Positions 7,097 through 14,765 of a stretch of 20,362 nucleotides of DNA are shown piece by piece. Source of the stretch: SIG603 sp963611165 (GTDB lineage: Bacteria; Bacillota; Clostridia; Oscillospirales; Acutalibacteraceae); NCBI GenBank assembly GCA_963611165.1, contig CAVDQG010000036.1, positions 1 to 20,362 of the forward strand, read 5' to 3'. Made by a program: the position numbers and the translations under genes. How positions within the stretch are numbered: the first letter of the stretch is position 1; the number at the start of each line of letters is the position of its first letter. The notes under the pieces are model-generated. The model was not told the DNA's origin and did no database searches. It saw only the letters and a list, made by a program, of their open reading frames with translations.

Positions 7097-8599
7097 TCAG
7101 TTCAGACCAAGCTTTGTGAGCACAAAGTCTTTTATGGTGTCTTTGTCACAGCTGTTATCAAATCTAACCTCTTTGTTCTTTAGATTCATAAGCGGCAACG
7201 GAGCTTCTGTTCCTGTTCCCTCGGAAAGTGCCTCTACACAGGCATAATCATCTTCAGGCACATCATGTCCAAGAGCATCAAGTACACTCGGTGAGAATTT
7301 ATATGCGCTTGCGGTAGAAGCTATAATAACAGGTGTTTCGTCCTTTGTGGCTTCAAAATAATCGTTATAAGCCTTAAAAGCGACAGCAGTATGAGTGTCC
7401 ATCAAATAGTTGAACTTAGAATAATAAGTGTCTATTGTCTGTTTTGTCTGCTCATCGTCACAGCAACCTGCAGCGAACAAGCTCTGAATTTCGTTCTTTA
7501 AATTCTCCGGAACAGTATAGACTCCATCGCTTGCCAAAGACCTCATCAAATCGTTAACAAGATCCGAATTCTCACCACTCAAATGATAAAGAAGTCTCTC
7601 AAGGTTAGAAGAAACGAGAATATCCATTGAAGGAGAGATTGTTGTGTAGAAAGATCTGTTGACATCATACTTTCCGGTCTTAATGAAATCGGTAAGAACA
7701 TTGTTAGAGTTTGAAGCACAAATAAACTTTGAGATATTTATTCCCATTCTCTTAGCATAATATGCCGCAAGTATATTACCAAAATTACCGGTTGGAACGA
7801 CTACATTTACCGGAGAAGACAGGGAGTCAATTTCTCCATTCTTATAGAGATCCAGATAAGAAGAAACATAATAGATAACCTGCGGCAAAAGTCTTCCCCA
7901 GTTAATCGAATTTGCACTGGAAAACATCATGGAATTGTCAGCAAGCCTCTGCTTTATCTCTTTATTTGTGAATATTTTCTTTACCTGAGTCTGGCAATCA
8001 TCAAAATTACCCTTAACGGCACAAACACAAACATTATTTCCTTCCTGAGTAACCATCTGTCTTAACTGCATAGCACTTACGCCGTTATCAGGATAGAAAA
8101 CCATTATCTTTGTGTTTTCGACATCTTTAAATCCTTCCAAAGCAGCTTTTCCTGTGTCACCGGAGGTCGCAACAAGAATGACTGCTGTTTTACCGTCATA
8201 ATTCTTCTTTAAAGATGTTGTTAAAAGATACGGAAGAATCTGGAGTGCCATATCTTTAAATGCACAAGTCGGGCCGTGCCACAGCTCTAAAGAATAGATA
8301 TTCTTTTCACCATCGCAAATTTTAACCATCTTAATCGGCTCTGAATTCTCAAACTTTTCAGGTGCATATGCGTTATCAACGCAATAAGCAATCTCTTCCT
8401 CTGTAAAATCAGAGAGATAGAGCTTCAATATCTCTTTCGCTCTTCCGTAATAATCCATCTCGGCCAAACGAGACAAATCATCTTTGATTGACGGAATCAC
8501 ATCAGGCACGAAAAGGCCGCCCTCTTCGGAAATTCCTTGAGAGATAGCCTGAGAAGCCGTTACTTTAAGTTTGTCATTTCTTGTGCTTTTGTATAACAT
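7097..8599 (-). CDS. thrC: Threonine synthase
   Basis: PLP enzyme that converts O-phospho-L-homoserine to L-threonine in the aspartate-family pathway. The 500-residue length and the architecture match the longer E. coli/yeast-type (fold-type II) class. The N-terminal motif GISEEGGLFVP (22-32) is typical. The PLP lysine is Lys115 in TCAFKDMALQ. The phosphate-binding loop is SGDTGKAA (146-153), and a second glycine-rich element, PTGNFGN, lies near the middle. The ATG at 8597-8599 follows a strong AGGAGG with 8 bases of spacing. It is a metabolic gene in an otherwise informational cluster, with no hom or thrB beside it. No T-box or threonine leader is visible in the 36 bases upstream, so regulation here appears to be by read-through from yraN. 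Confidence 0.97.
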   Translation of the reverse strand: MLYKSTRNDKLKVTASQAISQGISEEGGLFVPDVIPSIKDDLSRLAEMDYYGRAKEILKLYLSDFTEEEIAYCVDNAYAPEKFENSEPIKMVKICDGEKNIYSLELWHGPTCAFKDMALQILPYLLTTSLKKNYDGKTAVILVATSGDTGKAALEGFKDVENTKIMVFYPDNGVSAMQLRQMVTQEGNNVCVCAVKGNFDDCQTQVKKIFTNKEIKQRLADNSMMFSSANSINWGRLLPQVIYYVSSYLDLYKNGEIDSLSSPVNVVVPTGNFGNILAAYYAKRMGINISKFICASNSNNVLTDFIKTGKYDVNRSFYTTISPSMDILVSSNLERLLYHLSGENSDLVNDLMRSLASDGVYTVPENLKNEIQSLFAAGCCDDEQTKQTIDTYYSKFNYLMDTHTAVAFKAYNDYFEATKDETPVIIASTASAYKFSPSVLDALGHDVPEDDYACVEALSEGTGTEAPLPLMNLKNKEVRFDNSCDKDTIKDFVLTKLGLN

Positions 8600-8635
8600 G
8601 GCTGATACCTCCTGGTAATAAATGCTTATTAAGTT

Positions 8636-8995
8636 TCAGTTAAGCCCAAAGGCAGACCTGATATAGTCGATAGATTCAATTTGTTGCCCTATTGTATGAA
8701 CTGCGGCAACATCAAATCGCGGTTGCAAATCAAAATTGTTTTTTAATAAAAACAACTGTGCTGTTTTTATGATTTTAACTTGTTTGGATTTTGTGACAGC
8801 TTCAAAAGGATTTGTGAGTCCGTTTTTCTTTCTCGCTTTTACTTCTACAAAAACTATGAAATCTTTATCTTTTGCTATAATATCAATTTCGCCAAATCTG
8901 CTATGATAATTTCTTGCAACTATTTCATAACCGTGTTCTAAGAGATAATCCGATGTAAAATCCTCAGCTAATTTACCTGTTGAATTGTCAGGCAT
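8636..8995 (-). CDS. yraN: UPF0102 family endonuclease-like protein YraN
   Basis: Small conserved protein of 119 residues with a restriction-endonuclease-like fold; its role is not established. It is often found beside rnhB, as here. The core motifs are present: LLEHGY and RNY (about 18-30), FGEIDIIA (34-41, with Glu36 and Asp38), and FVEVKAR (49-55, with Glu51 and Lys53), which together form a PD-(D/E)XK-type active site. I chose the ATG at 8993-8995 (MPDNSTGKLAED), because GGCGAGG lies 9 bases upstream. The alternative in-frame TTG at 9013 would overlap that site. The start overlaps the rnhB stop by 8 bases, which implies coupling. A role in DNA uptake or repair is only a family-level guess. 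Confidence 0.9.
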   Translation of the reverse strand: MPDNSTGKLAEDFTSDYLLEHGYEIVARNYHSRFGEIDIIAKDKDFIVFVEVKARKKNGLTNPFEAVTKSKQVKIIKTAQLFLLKNNFDLQPRFDVAAVHTIGQQIESIDYIRSAFGLN

Positions 8996-9602
8996 TTTTG
9001 TTATCCTCGCCAAGAATTTTCCTGAGAAAAGTCCTTCTGTGTATATCGCATGGTCCGTATTTTTTCAAAGCATCCACATGCACCTTCGTGCCGTATCCTT
9101 TATGCTTGGCAAAGCTGTACTGCGGATATTTCTCATCCATTTCATACATCACCCTGTCTCGAGACACTTTGGCAAGTATTGACGCTGCCGCTATAGACGG
9201 AACCTTCGCATCTCCTTTTACCACAGTCTCAGTAGGAATGTCAAGCATAGGATCACGATTACCGTCAACAAACGCATAATTTGGGGAAATTTGCATATTC
9301 TCGACCGCTCTTCTCATAGCAAGAAAAGTTGCCTGTAGAATATTAATATCGTCGATTTCTTTCTCGGAAGCCGAACCGATTCCATAAGCTACTGCGTTTT
9401 CGATTATTACATCGAACAGCTTCTCTCTTTTTTTCTCGGATAACTTTTTGGAATCATTCAATCCGTCAATAACAATTCCGTTCGGAAGTATTACTGCCGC
9501 CGCATAAACAGGTCCTGCCAAAGGACCTCTGCCCGCTTCATCGATTCCGCATACATATTCAAAGCCTTTTTCTAATGCTGAATTCTCGTATTCGTATGTC
9601 AT
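8988..9602 (-). CDS. rnhB: Ribonuclease HII
   Basis: Cleaves the RNA strand of RNA-DNA hybrids and starts removal of single ribonucleotides misincorporated in DNA. The protein has 204 residues. The four acidic metal ligands are Asp21 and Glu22 in GIDEAGRGPLAGP, Asp113 in FVDGN, and Asp131 in KGDAKVPSIAAASI. The substrate-sensing GRG motif is at 24-26, and NDSKKLSEKKRE is also diagnostic. The ATG at 9600-9602 has no good Shine-Dalgarno sequence. It lies 10 bases after the rbgA stop, so ribosomes finishing rbgA probably reinitiate here. yraN overlaps its 3' end. Confidence 0.97.
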   Translation of the reverse strand: MTYEYENSALEKGFEYVCGIDEAGRGPLAGPVYAAAVILPNGIVIDGLNDSKKLSEKKREKLFDVIIENAVAYGIGSASEKEIDDINILQATFLAMRRAVENMQISPNYAFVDGNRDPMLDIPTETVVKGDAKVPSIAAASILAKVSRDRVMYEMDEKYPQYSFAKHKGYGTKVHVDALKKYGPCDIHRRTFLRKILGEDNKNA

Positions 9603-9612
9603 ATAAATACCA

Positions 9613-10485
9613 TTACAATTGTTCTAGTGTTATATATCCGAGCTTAGCGGATCTGAATTCATCAAGAACGGTTATCGCCGCTCTCTCTGTGTTGATCTCG
9701 CCGCCCGAAATAAGCATTCCGCGTTTTTTGCCTATAGCTTTCAATATCTCATACCCATCTGTATCGGTTATATTTTCAATATTGGTTTTGTAGCGGGTAT
9801 TTATAGCGTCAGGATAAAGTTTTGCAATGGTTTCAAGTAATCTTGACGCCAACGCTTCAACATCAACGACTTCATCCTTAACAGCACCTGTAAAGGCGAG
9901 GTGTTCACCAACGGTTTTATCATCAAACTTTGGCCACAATACGCCGGGGGTATCAAGAAGTTCGAATCCTTTTCCGATAGTAAACCATCGGTTTTCTCTT
10001 GTAACTCCGGGTCTGTCCTGAACTTCAGCCTTTCCGTTTTTTCCGCTCAAACACATTCTGTTAATCAAAGACGATTTACCTACATTAGGTATTCCGACAA
10101 TCATAATTCTGATAGGTCTGCCGACCATTCCTTTTCTGTTCCAAGCGGCAATTTGTTCGGATAAAACCTCTTTACATGCGGGAAGTATTGCTTTCAATCC
10201 CTTTCCGCTTTTACAGTCAACGGGAAGAGCTGTGACATTTTTACTCTTGAAATAAGCTATCCATTCGTTGGTGCAACGCTTATCTGCAATATCACACTTA
10301 TTCATCAAAACAATCTTAGGTTTATTGTTGATGATAGATTTTAATACAGGGTTTCTGCTGCTGACCGGTATTCTTGCATCAATTATTTCCGCAACAATAT
10401 CCACCTGCTTCAGACTTTTTTCTATCTGACGCCTGGTTCTGGTCATATGACCGGGAAACCACTGTATGTATTGAGCTTCACTCAT
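9613..10485 (-). CDS. rbgA: Ribosome biogenesis GTPase RbgA (YlqF)
   Basis: GTPase needed for late 50S assembly in Gram-positive bacteria. The 290-residue protein shows the circular permutation of its family: G5 DAR (36-38) and G4 NKCD (62-65) come before G1 GIPNVGKSS (131-139), with G3 DTPG at 178-181. The N-terminal WFPGHMTRTRRQI is a family hallmark, and the C-terminal part corresponds to the ANTAR-like helical RNA-binding domain. The ATG at 10483-10485 is preceded by AAGGA about 10 bases upstream. The gene sits between lepB and rnhB, a neighbourhood seen in many Firmicutes. Confidence 0.97.
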   Translation of the reverse strand: MSEAQYIQWFPGHMTRTRRQIEKSLKQVDIVAEIIDARIPVSSRNPVLKSIINNKPKIVLMNKCDIADKRCTNEWIAYFKSKNVTALPVDCKSGKGLKAILPACKEVLSEQIAAWNRKGMVGRPIRIMIVGIPNVGKSSLINRMCLSGKNGKAEVQDRPGVTRENRWFTIGKGFELLDTPGVLWPKFDDKTVGEHLAFTGAVKDEVVDVEALASRLLETIAKLYPDAINTRYKTNIENITDTDGYEILKAIGKKRGMLISGGEINTERAAITVLDEFRSAKLGYITLEQL

Positions 10486-10501
10486 ATTTTATATTTCCTT
10501 A

Positions 10502-11047
10502 TCAATTAGTTGTTCCGATTCTCGAAAAAGGATATATTCGAACCACGGATTTTCCAAGTATTTTCTCTGTCGGAATTGTACCGACCTCTGCGTATCGACT
10601 GTCAAGAGAAACCACTCTGTTATCGCCTAAAACAAAAACACAACCTTCAGGAACAGTTAACGGAAATCTGGAAGCGTCCTGATCACTGGTATATGTTATT
10701 CCGTTTTCTACATCAAATTGTGTGTTGTCTAATTCTTCACCGTCAACATAGACCGTTCCCGTTGAATTATCTATATCAACCGTCTGTCCTTCCGTCGCAA
10801 TAACACGCTTGATTATCGGCTTCTCGAGGGCATCAATAATTACCACAACATCCCCCTGCTCTATTTCACCGGTGAGAGTTGTGACAATAAGTCTGTCACC
10901 GTCGTAATAATTATCAAACATTGATTCCCCGCTGACTGTTATCACTCTGAACAAAAAAGAGAACAAGACAACTATCAGCATGATGGCAATCGCTAACTCT
11001 TCAATCCATTCGAATATATCTTTTGAAATGTTTTTTTCGTTTTCCAT
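10502..11047 (-). CDS. lepB: Signal peptidase I
   Basis: Membrane-bound serine protease that removes signal peptides from exported proteins. From the ATG at 11045-11047 (MENEKNISKD) it has 181 residues. One N-terminal membrane segment (about 18-37, rich in Ile, Leu, Val and Phe) precedes the catalytic Ser42 in VSGESM. The general base is Lys80 in KPIIKRVIA, and box E is GDNRVVSLDSR (141-151). The proline that usually follows SM by one residue is replaced (SMFDNYYDGD). A longer frame to a TTG at 11101 is rejected because it translates the rplS terminator hairpin. No clear Shine-Dalgarno sequence precedes the ATG. rbgA follows after 16 bases. Confidence 0.95.
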   Translation of the reverse strand: MENEKNISKDIFEWIEELAIAIMLIVVLFSFLFRVITVSGESMFDNYYDGDRLIVTTLTGEIEQGDVVVIIDALEKPIIKRVIATEGQTVDIDNSTGTVYVDGEELDNTQFDVENGITYTSDQDASRFPLTVPEGCVFVLGDNRVVSLDSRYAEVGTIPTEKILGKSVVRIYPFSRIGTTN

Positions 11048-11067
11048 ATTTTTAAAACTTTTGAATA

Positions 11068-11095
11068 GCAAAAAAGGGACAAAGAATGTCCCTTT
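11068..11095 (-). terminator. Intrinsic terminator or attenuator between rplS and lepB
   Basis: On the minus strand, AAAGGGACA (11087-11095) pairs perfectly over 9 bp with TGTCCCTTT (11073-11081) around the loop TTCTT, followed by six T's in all. It starts 14 bases after the rplS stop and its T tract ends only about 20 bases before the lepB ATG. It should strongly reduce transcription into lepB-rbgA-rnhB-yraN-thrC, yet there is no room for a promoter between it and lepB. Confidence 0.9.
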
Positions 11096-11109
11096 AGCCA
11101 AAAATCAAA

Positions 11110-11454
11110 TTATTTAATCTGCTCTTTAACCTTTGCTGCCTTACCAACTCTGTTACGGAGATAATAAAGCTTAGCTCTGCGGACTTTACCTCTACGTATG
11201 ATTGTTACATCCTTAACGTTAGGTGAGTGAATTGGGAAAACTCTCTCAACACCAACACCGTAAGAAACACGGCGAACTGTGAATGTCTCAGCAACTCCGG
11301 AACCCTTGCGAGCAATAACTGTTCCCTCGAAGTACTGAATTCTTTCCTTGTCACCCTCGCGGATGTTAACACCGATACGAATTGTATCACCGATGTTGAA
11401 CTGTGGGATTTCTGCCTTAACAGAATCCTGTGCAATAAGTTTTAATGCGTCCAT
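11110..11454 (-). CDS. rplS: 50S ribosomal protein L19
   Basis: Ribosomal protein of the large subunit at the 30S-50S interface. The length is 114 residues. Typical features are the N-terminal MDALKLIAQD, FNIGDTIRIGVNIREGDKER, FEGTVIARKG and the basic C-terminal RRAKLYYLRNRVGKAAK. The ATG at 11452-11454 follows GGAGG with 9 bases of spacing. The in-frame TTG at 11514 lies within the untranslated leader and is rejected. The gene has its own promoter and a structured leader upstream and a strong terminator downstream, so it can be made as a short, abundant mRNA. The usual trmD-rimM genes are not upstream here. Confidence 0.98.
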   Translation of the reverse strand: MDALKLIAQDSVKAEIPQFNIGDTIRIGVNIREGDKERIQYFEGTVIARKGSGVAETFTVRRVSYGVGVERVFPIHSPNVKDVTIIRRGKVRRAKLYYLRNRVGKAAKVKEQIK

Positions 11455-11580
11455 TTGATTCTTCCTCCAAATTTTCTTGACATTCTTGCGAGTGCAGAGG
11501 ACTGTCAGTTTCAATATTCCGACATTGTCGAACTATGAATCCCATCAGCAGTATTTGAGGAGCTGACGGATTTCAAATGC
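11455..11580 (-). promoter_or_regulatory. Structured 5' leader of rplS (candidate L19-type autoregulatory leader)
   Basis: About 126 bases separate the predicted transcription start from the rplS ATG. Two stem-loops are clear on the minus strand. One is a stem of about 13 bp with one mismatch (11562-11574 with 11537-11549, core GTCAGC/GCTGAT) around a 12-base loop. The other is TTCGAC-AAT-GTCGGA (11518-11532). An L19 leader family is known in Firmicutes, and such leaders often let the ribosomal protein repress its own mRNA. The position fits, but I cannot confirm membership without a covariance model. Confidence 0.5.
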
Positions 11581-11586
11581 TCTAAG

Positions 11587-11615
11587 ATAATATCACAAAA
11601 AAATAAATAATGCAA
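11587..11615 (-). promoter_or_regulatory. Sigma-A-type promoter for rplS
   Basis: On the minus strand, TTGCAT (11610-11615) and TATTAT (11587-11592) are separated by exactly 17 bases of T-rich sequence. Each hexamer matches the consensus well (4 of 6 and 5 of 6). The promoter starts 7 bases after the stop of the upstream DUF2344 gene. Transcription would begin near 11580. Confidence 0.7.
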
Positions 11616-11621
11616 GCAATT

Positions 11622-12278
11622 TCAAACAAATTCTTCCATGTTTTTATTGTAACAATTAATTCTTGTAACTTCAGGATATATTTCACGGCAATACTTGTCG
11701 CTGTATATATCAAATAAAAGCTTAGGGTTAATGGAACCTGCGTTACTGCTCAAAAGAATCATTTTGATTTTCAGTTTATTTCTTTCCGAACAATCAAAGC
11801 TTACATTTTGAAACTCAGGTTTAATATCTATTTCTTTAACTCCTTTTTTTGTTTTCTTTTCGGTTATAAGAGTATCGGATGAAAGCAATTCTTCGAATTC
11901 ACTTTTCATAGTTTCGCTGTCATCGCAGTCTATACTTATAATGTACTCAGAGTAATTTACATCGCCTGGTTTCATAACAACATCAGTTACTTCAAAAACC
12001 TGAACATCTTTGGGAAGTCCCTGATTAAGCTTGGTTATGATATCCTCAAACGGATAATTATCATCTGTTAATTTAACATCCATAGACTCCCTTAAGCCCG
12101 TGTATCCCAAAGAAATAGGCATTGTGATAGTCAAGAACACATGCGGGTTAAATCCTTGCGTATACCAAAAAGGAAGTTTTGCTTTATGTATGGCTCTGGT
12201 CATACATCTGCTTAAATCAAGATGAGATATATACTTTGCAGTATCAGTCTTTTTGAACCATATTCTTATGTTTCTCAA
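11622..12278 (-). CDS. DUF2344 / TIGR03936 family protein, partner of radical SAM protein
   Basis: Conserved protein of unknown function, 218 residues. It is found either next to or fused to the C-terminus of TIGR03960-type radical SAM proteins, and here it is a separate gene overlapping that partner by 35 bases. Recognisable motifs are KYISHLDLSR (15-24), PFWYTQGFNPH (36-46) and the MPISLGY segment (53-59). There are no membrane segments. The start is TTG at 12276-12278, supported by a perfect AAAGGAGG at 12287-12294 with 8 bases of spacing. An ATG 3 bases after that site hits a stop after two codons. The ribosome binding site lies in the partner's coding sequence, which fixes the two proteins' translation together. 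An RNA-modification role has been suspected for the pair, but I cannot show it from the sequence. Confidence 0.88.
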   Translation of the reverse strand: MRNIRIWFKKTDTAKYISHLDLSRCMTRAIHKAKLPFWYTQGFNPHVFLTITMPISLGYTGLRESMDVKLTDDNYPFEDIITKLNQGLPKDVQVFEVTDVVMKPGDVNYSEYIISIDCDDSETMKSEFEELLSSDTLITEKKTKKGVKEIDIKPEFQNVSFDCSERNKLKIKMILLSSNAGSINPKLLFDIYSDKYCREIYPEVTRINCYNKNMEEFV

Positions 12279-14112
12279 AGCATATACCTCCTTTGAAATA
12301 ATTTGCTCCGCAATTTGAACATTTCAAACGACAATTTGGAGTCGTTGAAGATTCGTATGCCTTCTTGCATTCGGAAATCAAAAATTCTTTACTGATTTTA
12401 TAATCGAGATGATCCCATGGAAAAACTTCGTCAAAGCTTCTTGTTCTGTTAGCGTAAAAAGCAGGATCAATTCCCAAATCCTCGAAAATCTTCATCCAAC
12501 CTTCAAAAGAAAAGCAATCCGACCAACCGTCAAATCTGAATCCGCGATTAGATGCTTCAAGCATTACCTTATTGAGCTTTCTGTCGCCCCTGGCGAAAAC
12601 AGCCTCTAAGAAACTTGTCTCTGCTCCATGGTAGTTCACTTCAAGCTTTTTTGAACGATTTGCATCCTTCATGCGTTTCTGTTTGTGTTCGAAGCTTTCA
12701 ATTGTATCTTGACCGAACCACTGGAACGGAGTAAATGGCTTAGGAACAAAAGCCGCCGCACTTACCGTAACAGAGACGCCTTTTCCGCCTTTAGGTTTGT
12801 CAGGGTTTGCGTAATATGCATCCACAACTTTTTGACCGAGATGTGTAATCTCCTCGACATCCTCGACCGTTTCAGTAGGAAGTCCTATCATAAAATATAA
12901 CTTAACCTTGCTCCATCCGTTAGAAAAAGCAATATTTACCGTTTTCATCAGTTCTTCTTCGGTAACATTTTTGTTTATAACATCTCGCATTCTCTGGGAA
13001 CCTGCTTCAGGAGCAAATGTCAAACCACTTTTTCTTATGGAAGCTATTTTATCTGTGAGTTCTTTGGAAAATCCGTCGACTCTGAGTGACGGAAGAGATG
13101 TGCTAACCTTTGCATCAATTGTCCATGTATGCAGCAAATCAAGAAGTTCGTTTAGTTTGCTGTGGTCACTGGTACTTAGCGATGCAAGCGAAATTTCATC
13201 ATATCCTGTTGACTCGCATAAACAGCGGCATTGGTCATTTATTGTCTCAATGCTCTTTTCACGATAAGGTCTGTAAATGAATCCTGCCTGACAAAATCTG
13301 CAACCGCGAATACAACCTCGCAAAACCTCAACAGATATTCTGTCATGGACGACCTCCAAAAAAGGCACGACAAACTTATCGGGGTAATATGTGTGGTCAA
13401 GATCCATACAGTTTCTTTTAACAACTTTCTGTGGTGCCCCGTGAGTTGGTGTGTATGATTTTACCGTGCCGTCCTCATTATATGCAACATCGTAAAAAGC
13501 AGGAACATAGACGCCCTCAATTTGCGCCGCCTTTTCCAAAAACTCGATTTTTGAAGTGTTGTTCTTCTTACATTCTCTGTAAAGATCCATTACTTCAAGA
13601 TCCACATCTTCTCCGTCTCCGAGGAAAAAGATGTCAAAGAAATCAGCTATTGGCTCAGGATTGCATACACAAGGACCGCCGCCTACCACAATATTGTTTA
13701 GTTCGTGTCTGTCCTTACTCAAAAGAGGTATACCGGCAAGCTTCAACATGTTGAGTACATTTGTAAAACTCATTTCATACTGAAGTGTAAAACCGATAAA
13801 ATCAAAATCTGTTAAAGGATCTCCGCTTTCAAGGGCATACAACGGAATATTGTTAATAAGCATTTGCTCTTCCATATCAATCCATGGAGCAAAAACTCTT
13901 TCACACCAAATATAATCTCTCTCGTTAAATTGACTGTAAAGAATCTTTATTCCAAGATGAGACATTCCGATTTCATAAGTATCAGGAAAGCAAAAAGCAA
14001 AACGAACGTCTATATCTTTTTTATCCTTGATAACAGAATTCAGCTCGCCGCCAACATATCTGCCGGGCTTCTGAACCTTTAACAGTACTTTTTCTACCTC
14101 TTTACTGAACAT
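12244..14112 (-). CDS. B12-binding-domain radical SAM protein (TIGR03960 type)
   Basis: Predicted iron-sulfur enzyme of 622 residues; substrate unknown. The N-terminal third resembles a cobalamin-binding (B12-binding) fold, with DTYEIGMSHLG (44-54), DFIGFTLQYE (104-113) and VVGGGPCVCNPEP (142-154). The radical SAM core carries CIRGCRFC (Cys267, Cys271, Cys274), which should hold the 4Fe-4S cluster, and ends in a linker region. A C-terminal cysteine cluster, CRLKCSNCG and nearby GGICF, could bind zinc or a second cluster. The ATG at 14110-14112 has a modest GGTGAG site and starts 14 bases after the thiN stop. The SD of the downstream DUF2344 gene is embedded in codons for KGG near the C-terminus. 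In many Firmicutes the pair sits near rng and rplU, but not here. Confidence 0.9.
   Translation of the reverse strand: MFSKEVEKVLLKVQKPGRYVGGELNSVIKDKKDIDVRFAFCFPDTYEIGMSHLGIKILYSQFNERDYIWCERVFAPWIDMEEQMLINNIPLYALESGDPLTDFDFIGFTLQYEMSFTNVLNMLKLAGIPLLSKDRHELNNIVVGGGPCVCNPEPIADFFDIFFLGDGEDVDLEVMDLYRECKKNNTSKIEFLEKAAQIEGVYVPAFYDVAYNEDGTVKSYTPTHGAPQKVVKRNCMDLDHTYYPDKFVVPFLEVVHDRISVEVLRGCIRGCRFCQAGFIYRPYREKSIETINDQCRCLCESTGYDEISLASLSTSDHSKLNELLDLLHTWTIDAKVSTSLPSLRVDGFSKELTDKIASIRKSGLTFAPEAGSQRMRDVINKNVTEEELMKTVNIAFSNGWSKVKLYFMIGLPTETVEDVEEITHLGQKVVDAYYANPDKPKGGKGVSVTVSAAAFVPKPFTPFQWFGQDTIESFEHKQKRMKDANRSKKLEVNYHGAETSFLEAVFARGDRKLNKVMLEASNRGFRFDGWSDCFSFEGWMKIFEDLGIDPAFYANRTRSFDEVFPWDHLDYKISKEFLISECKKAYESSTTPNCRLKCSNCGANYFKGGICFEKHKNMVQKD
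12287..12294 (-). promoter_or_regulatory. Ribosome binding site that fixes a TTG start for the DUF2344 gene
   Basis: AAAGGAGG on the minus strand is complementary to the 3' end of 16S rRNA and sits 8 bases before TTG (12276-12278). It is inside the radical SAM reading frame. It decides the start because the nearby ATG opens only a two-codon frame. Confidence 0.85.
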
Positions 14113-14126
14113 AACTCACCAACTAA

Positions 14127-14765
14127 TCAATTTAACACTATGACAAGAGCACAGCCGTTATTAACCATTATTTCTGCTTTGTCTTCTGTAATTTCATTAC
14201 TTACACCCATAAGAGTGTCGCCAACCTTTAAATCTTCTCTGTTAAGCGGGTACTTAAGACCCGTATATGTAAGAGTACAGGTGTTGGTTCCAAAAGGAAA
14301 AACAGAAACTGTTCTGCCTTTCATTTCTGTTAAGGTCAACTTTCTTCCTTTCAACAGAAATGTTTGAGAATTATTGTCGACCATAACACCGAATCCACCC
14401 TTGTTTGCTATAAAAAGCATAACATTATAGTTTGCTATTGTATGGTCTGCTCTTTCTCCTCCGTTACCGCCAATAATTATGAACTCACGACAACCTAAAT
14501 GAATTCCAAGCATAGCGGCATACATCGTGTCTGTAACATCCTTTTCGGCAGGTAAAACATGAACTCTCTCAGAGGGCTGCGGCTTTGTTTTAGCAGAATC
14601 AAAATCTCCGACTATATAGTCCGGTGTAATATTATATTTTTGAGCTGTTTCATACCCGGCATCGGCACATATTACCAAATAGTCTTTGGGATTGAATTCT
14701 TCAAACAGACTGCCGTCCTCAAGCGGAACAGCACTTATTATCATACATTTATTTATTTCTGCCAT
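14127..14765 (-). CDS. thiN: Thiamine pyrophosphokinase
   Basis: Transfers pyrophosphate from ATP to thiamine to make thiamine diphosphate, the coenzyme form. The protein has 212 residues, normal for the family. Motifs include CADAGYETA (33-41), VGDFDSAKT (52-60), EKDVTDTMYA (74-83) and GGNGGERADH (99-108), which supply the acidic magnesium ligands. The C-terminal beta domain binds thiamine. The ATG at 14763-14765 has AAAGGA 9 bases upstream, so it is preferred over the in-frame Met8. It overlaps the rsgA stop by 13 bases. The rpe gene that often sits between rsgA and thiN is missing. No TPP riboswitch is present upstream. Confidence 0.96.
   Translation of the reverse strand: MAEINKCMIISAVPLEDGSLFEEFNPKDYLVICADAGYETAQKYNITPDYIVGDFDSAKTKPQPSERVHVLPAEKDVTDTMYAAMLGIHLGCREFIIIGGNGGERADHTIANYNVMLFIANKGGFGVMVDNNSQTFLLKGRKLTLTEMKGRTVSVFPFGTNTCTLTYTGLKYPLNREDLKVGDTLMGVSNEITEDKAEIMVNNGCALVIVLN

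Noticed and set aside
11048..11101. N-terminal extension of lepB from a TTG at 11101
   Set aside because: The extension translates the rplS terminator hairpin and its T tract; the ATG at 11047 fits signal peptidase I.
11585..11625. Terminator after the DUF2344 gene
   Set aside because: A T-rich stretch is present but no stable stem precedes it; the sequence is better explained as the rplS promoter spacer.
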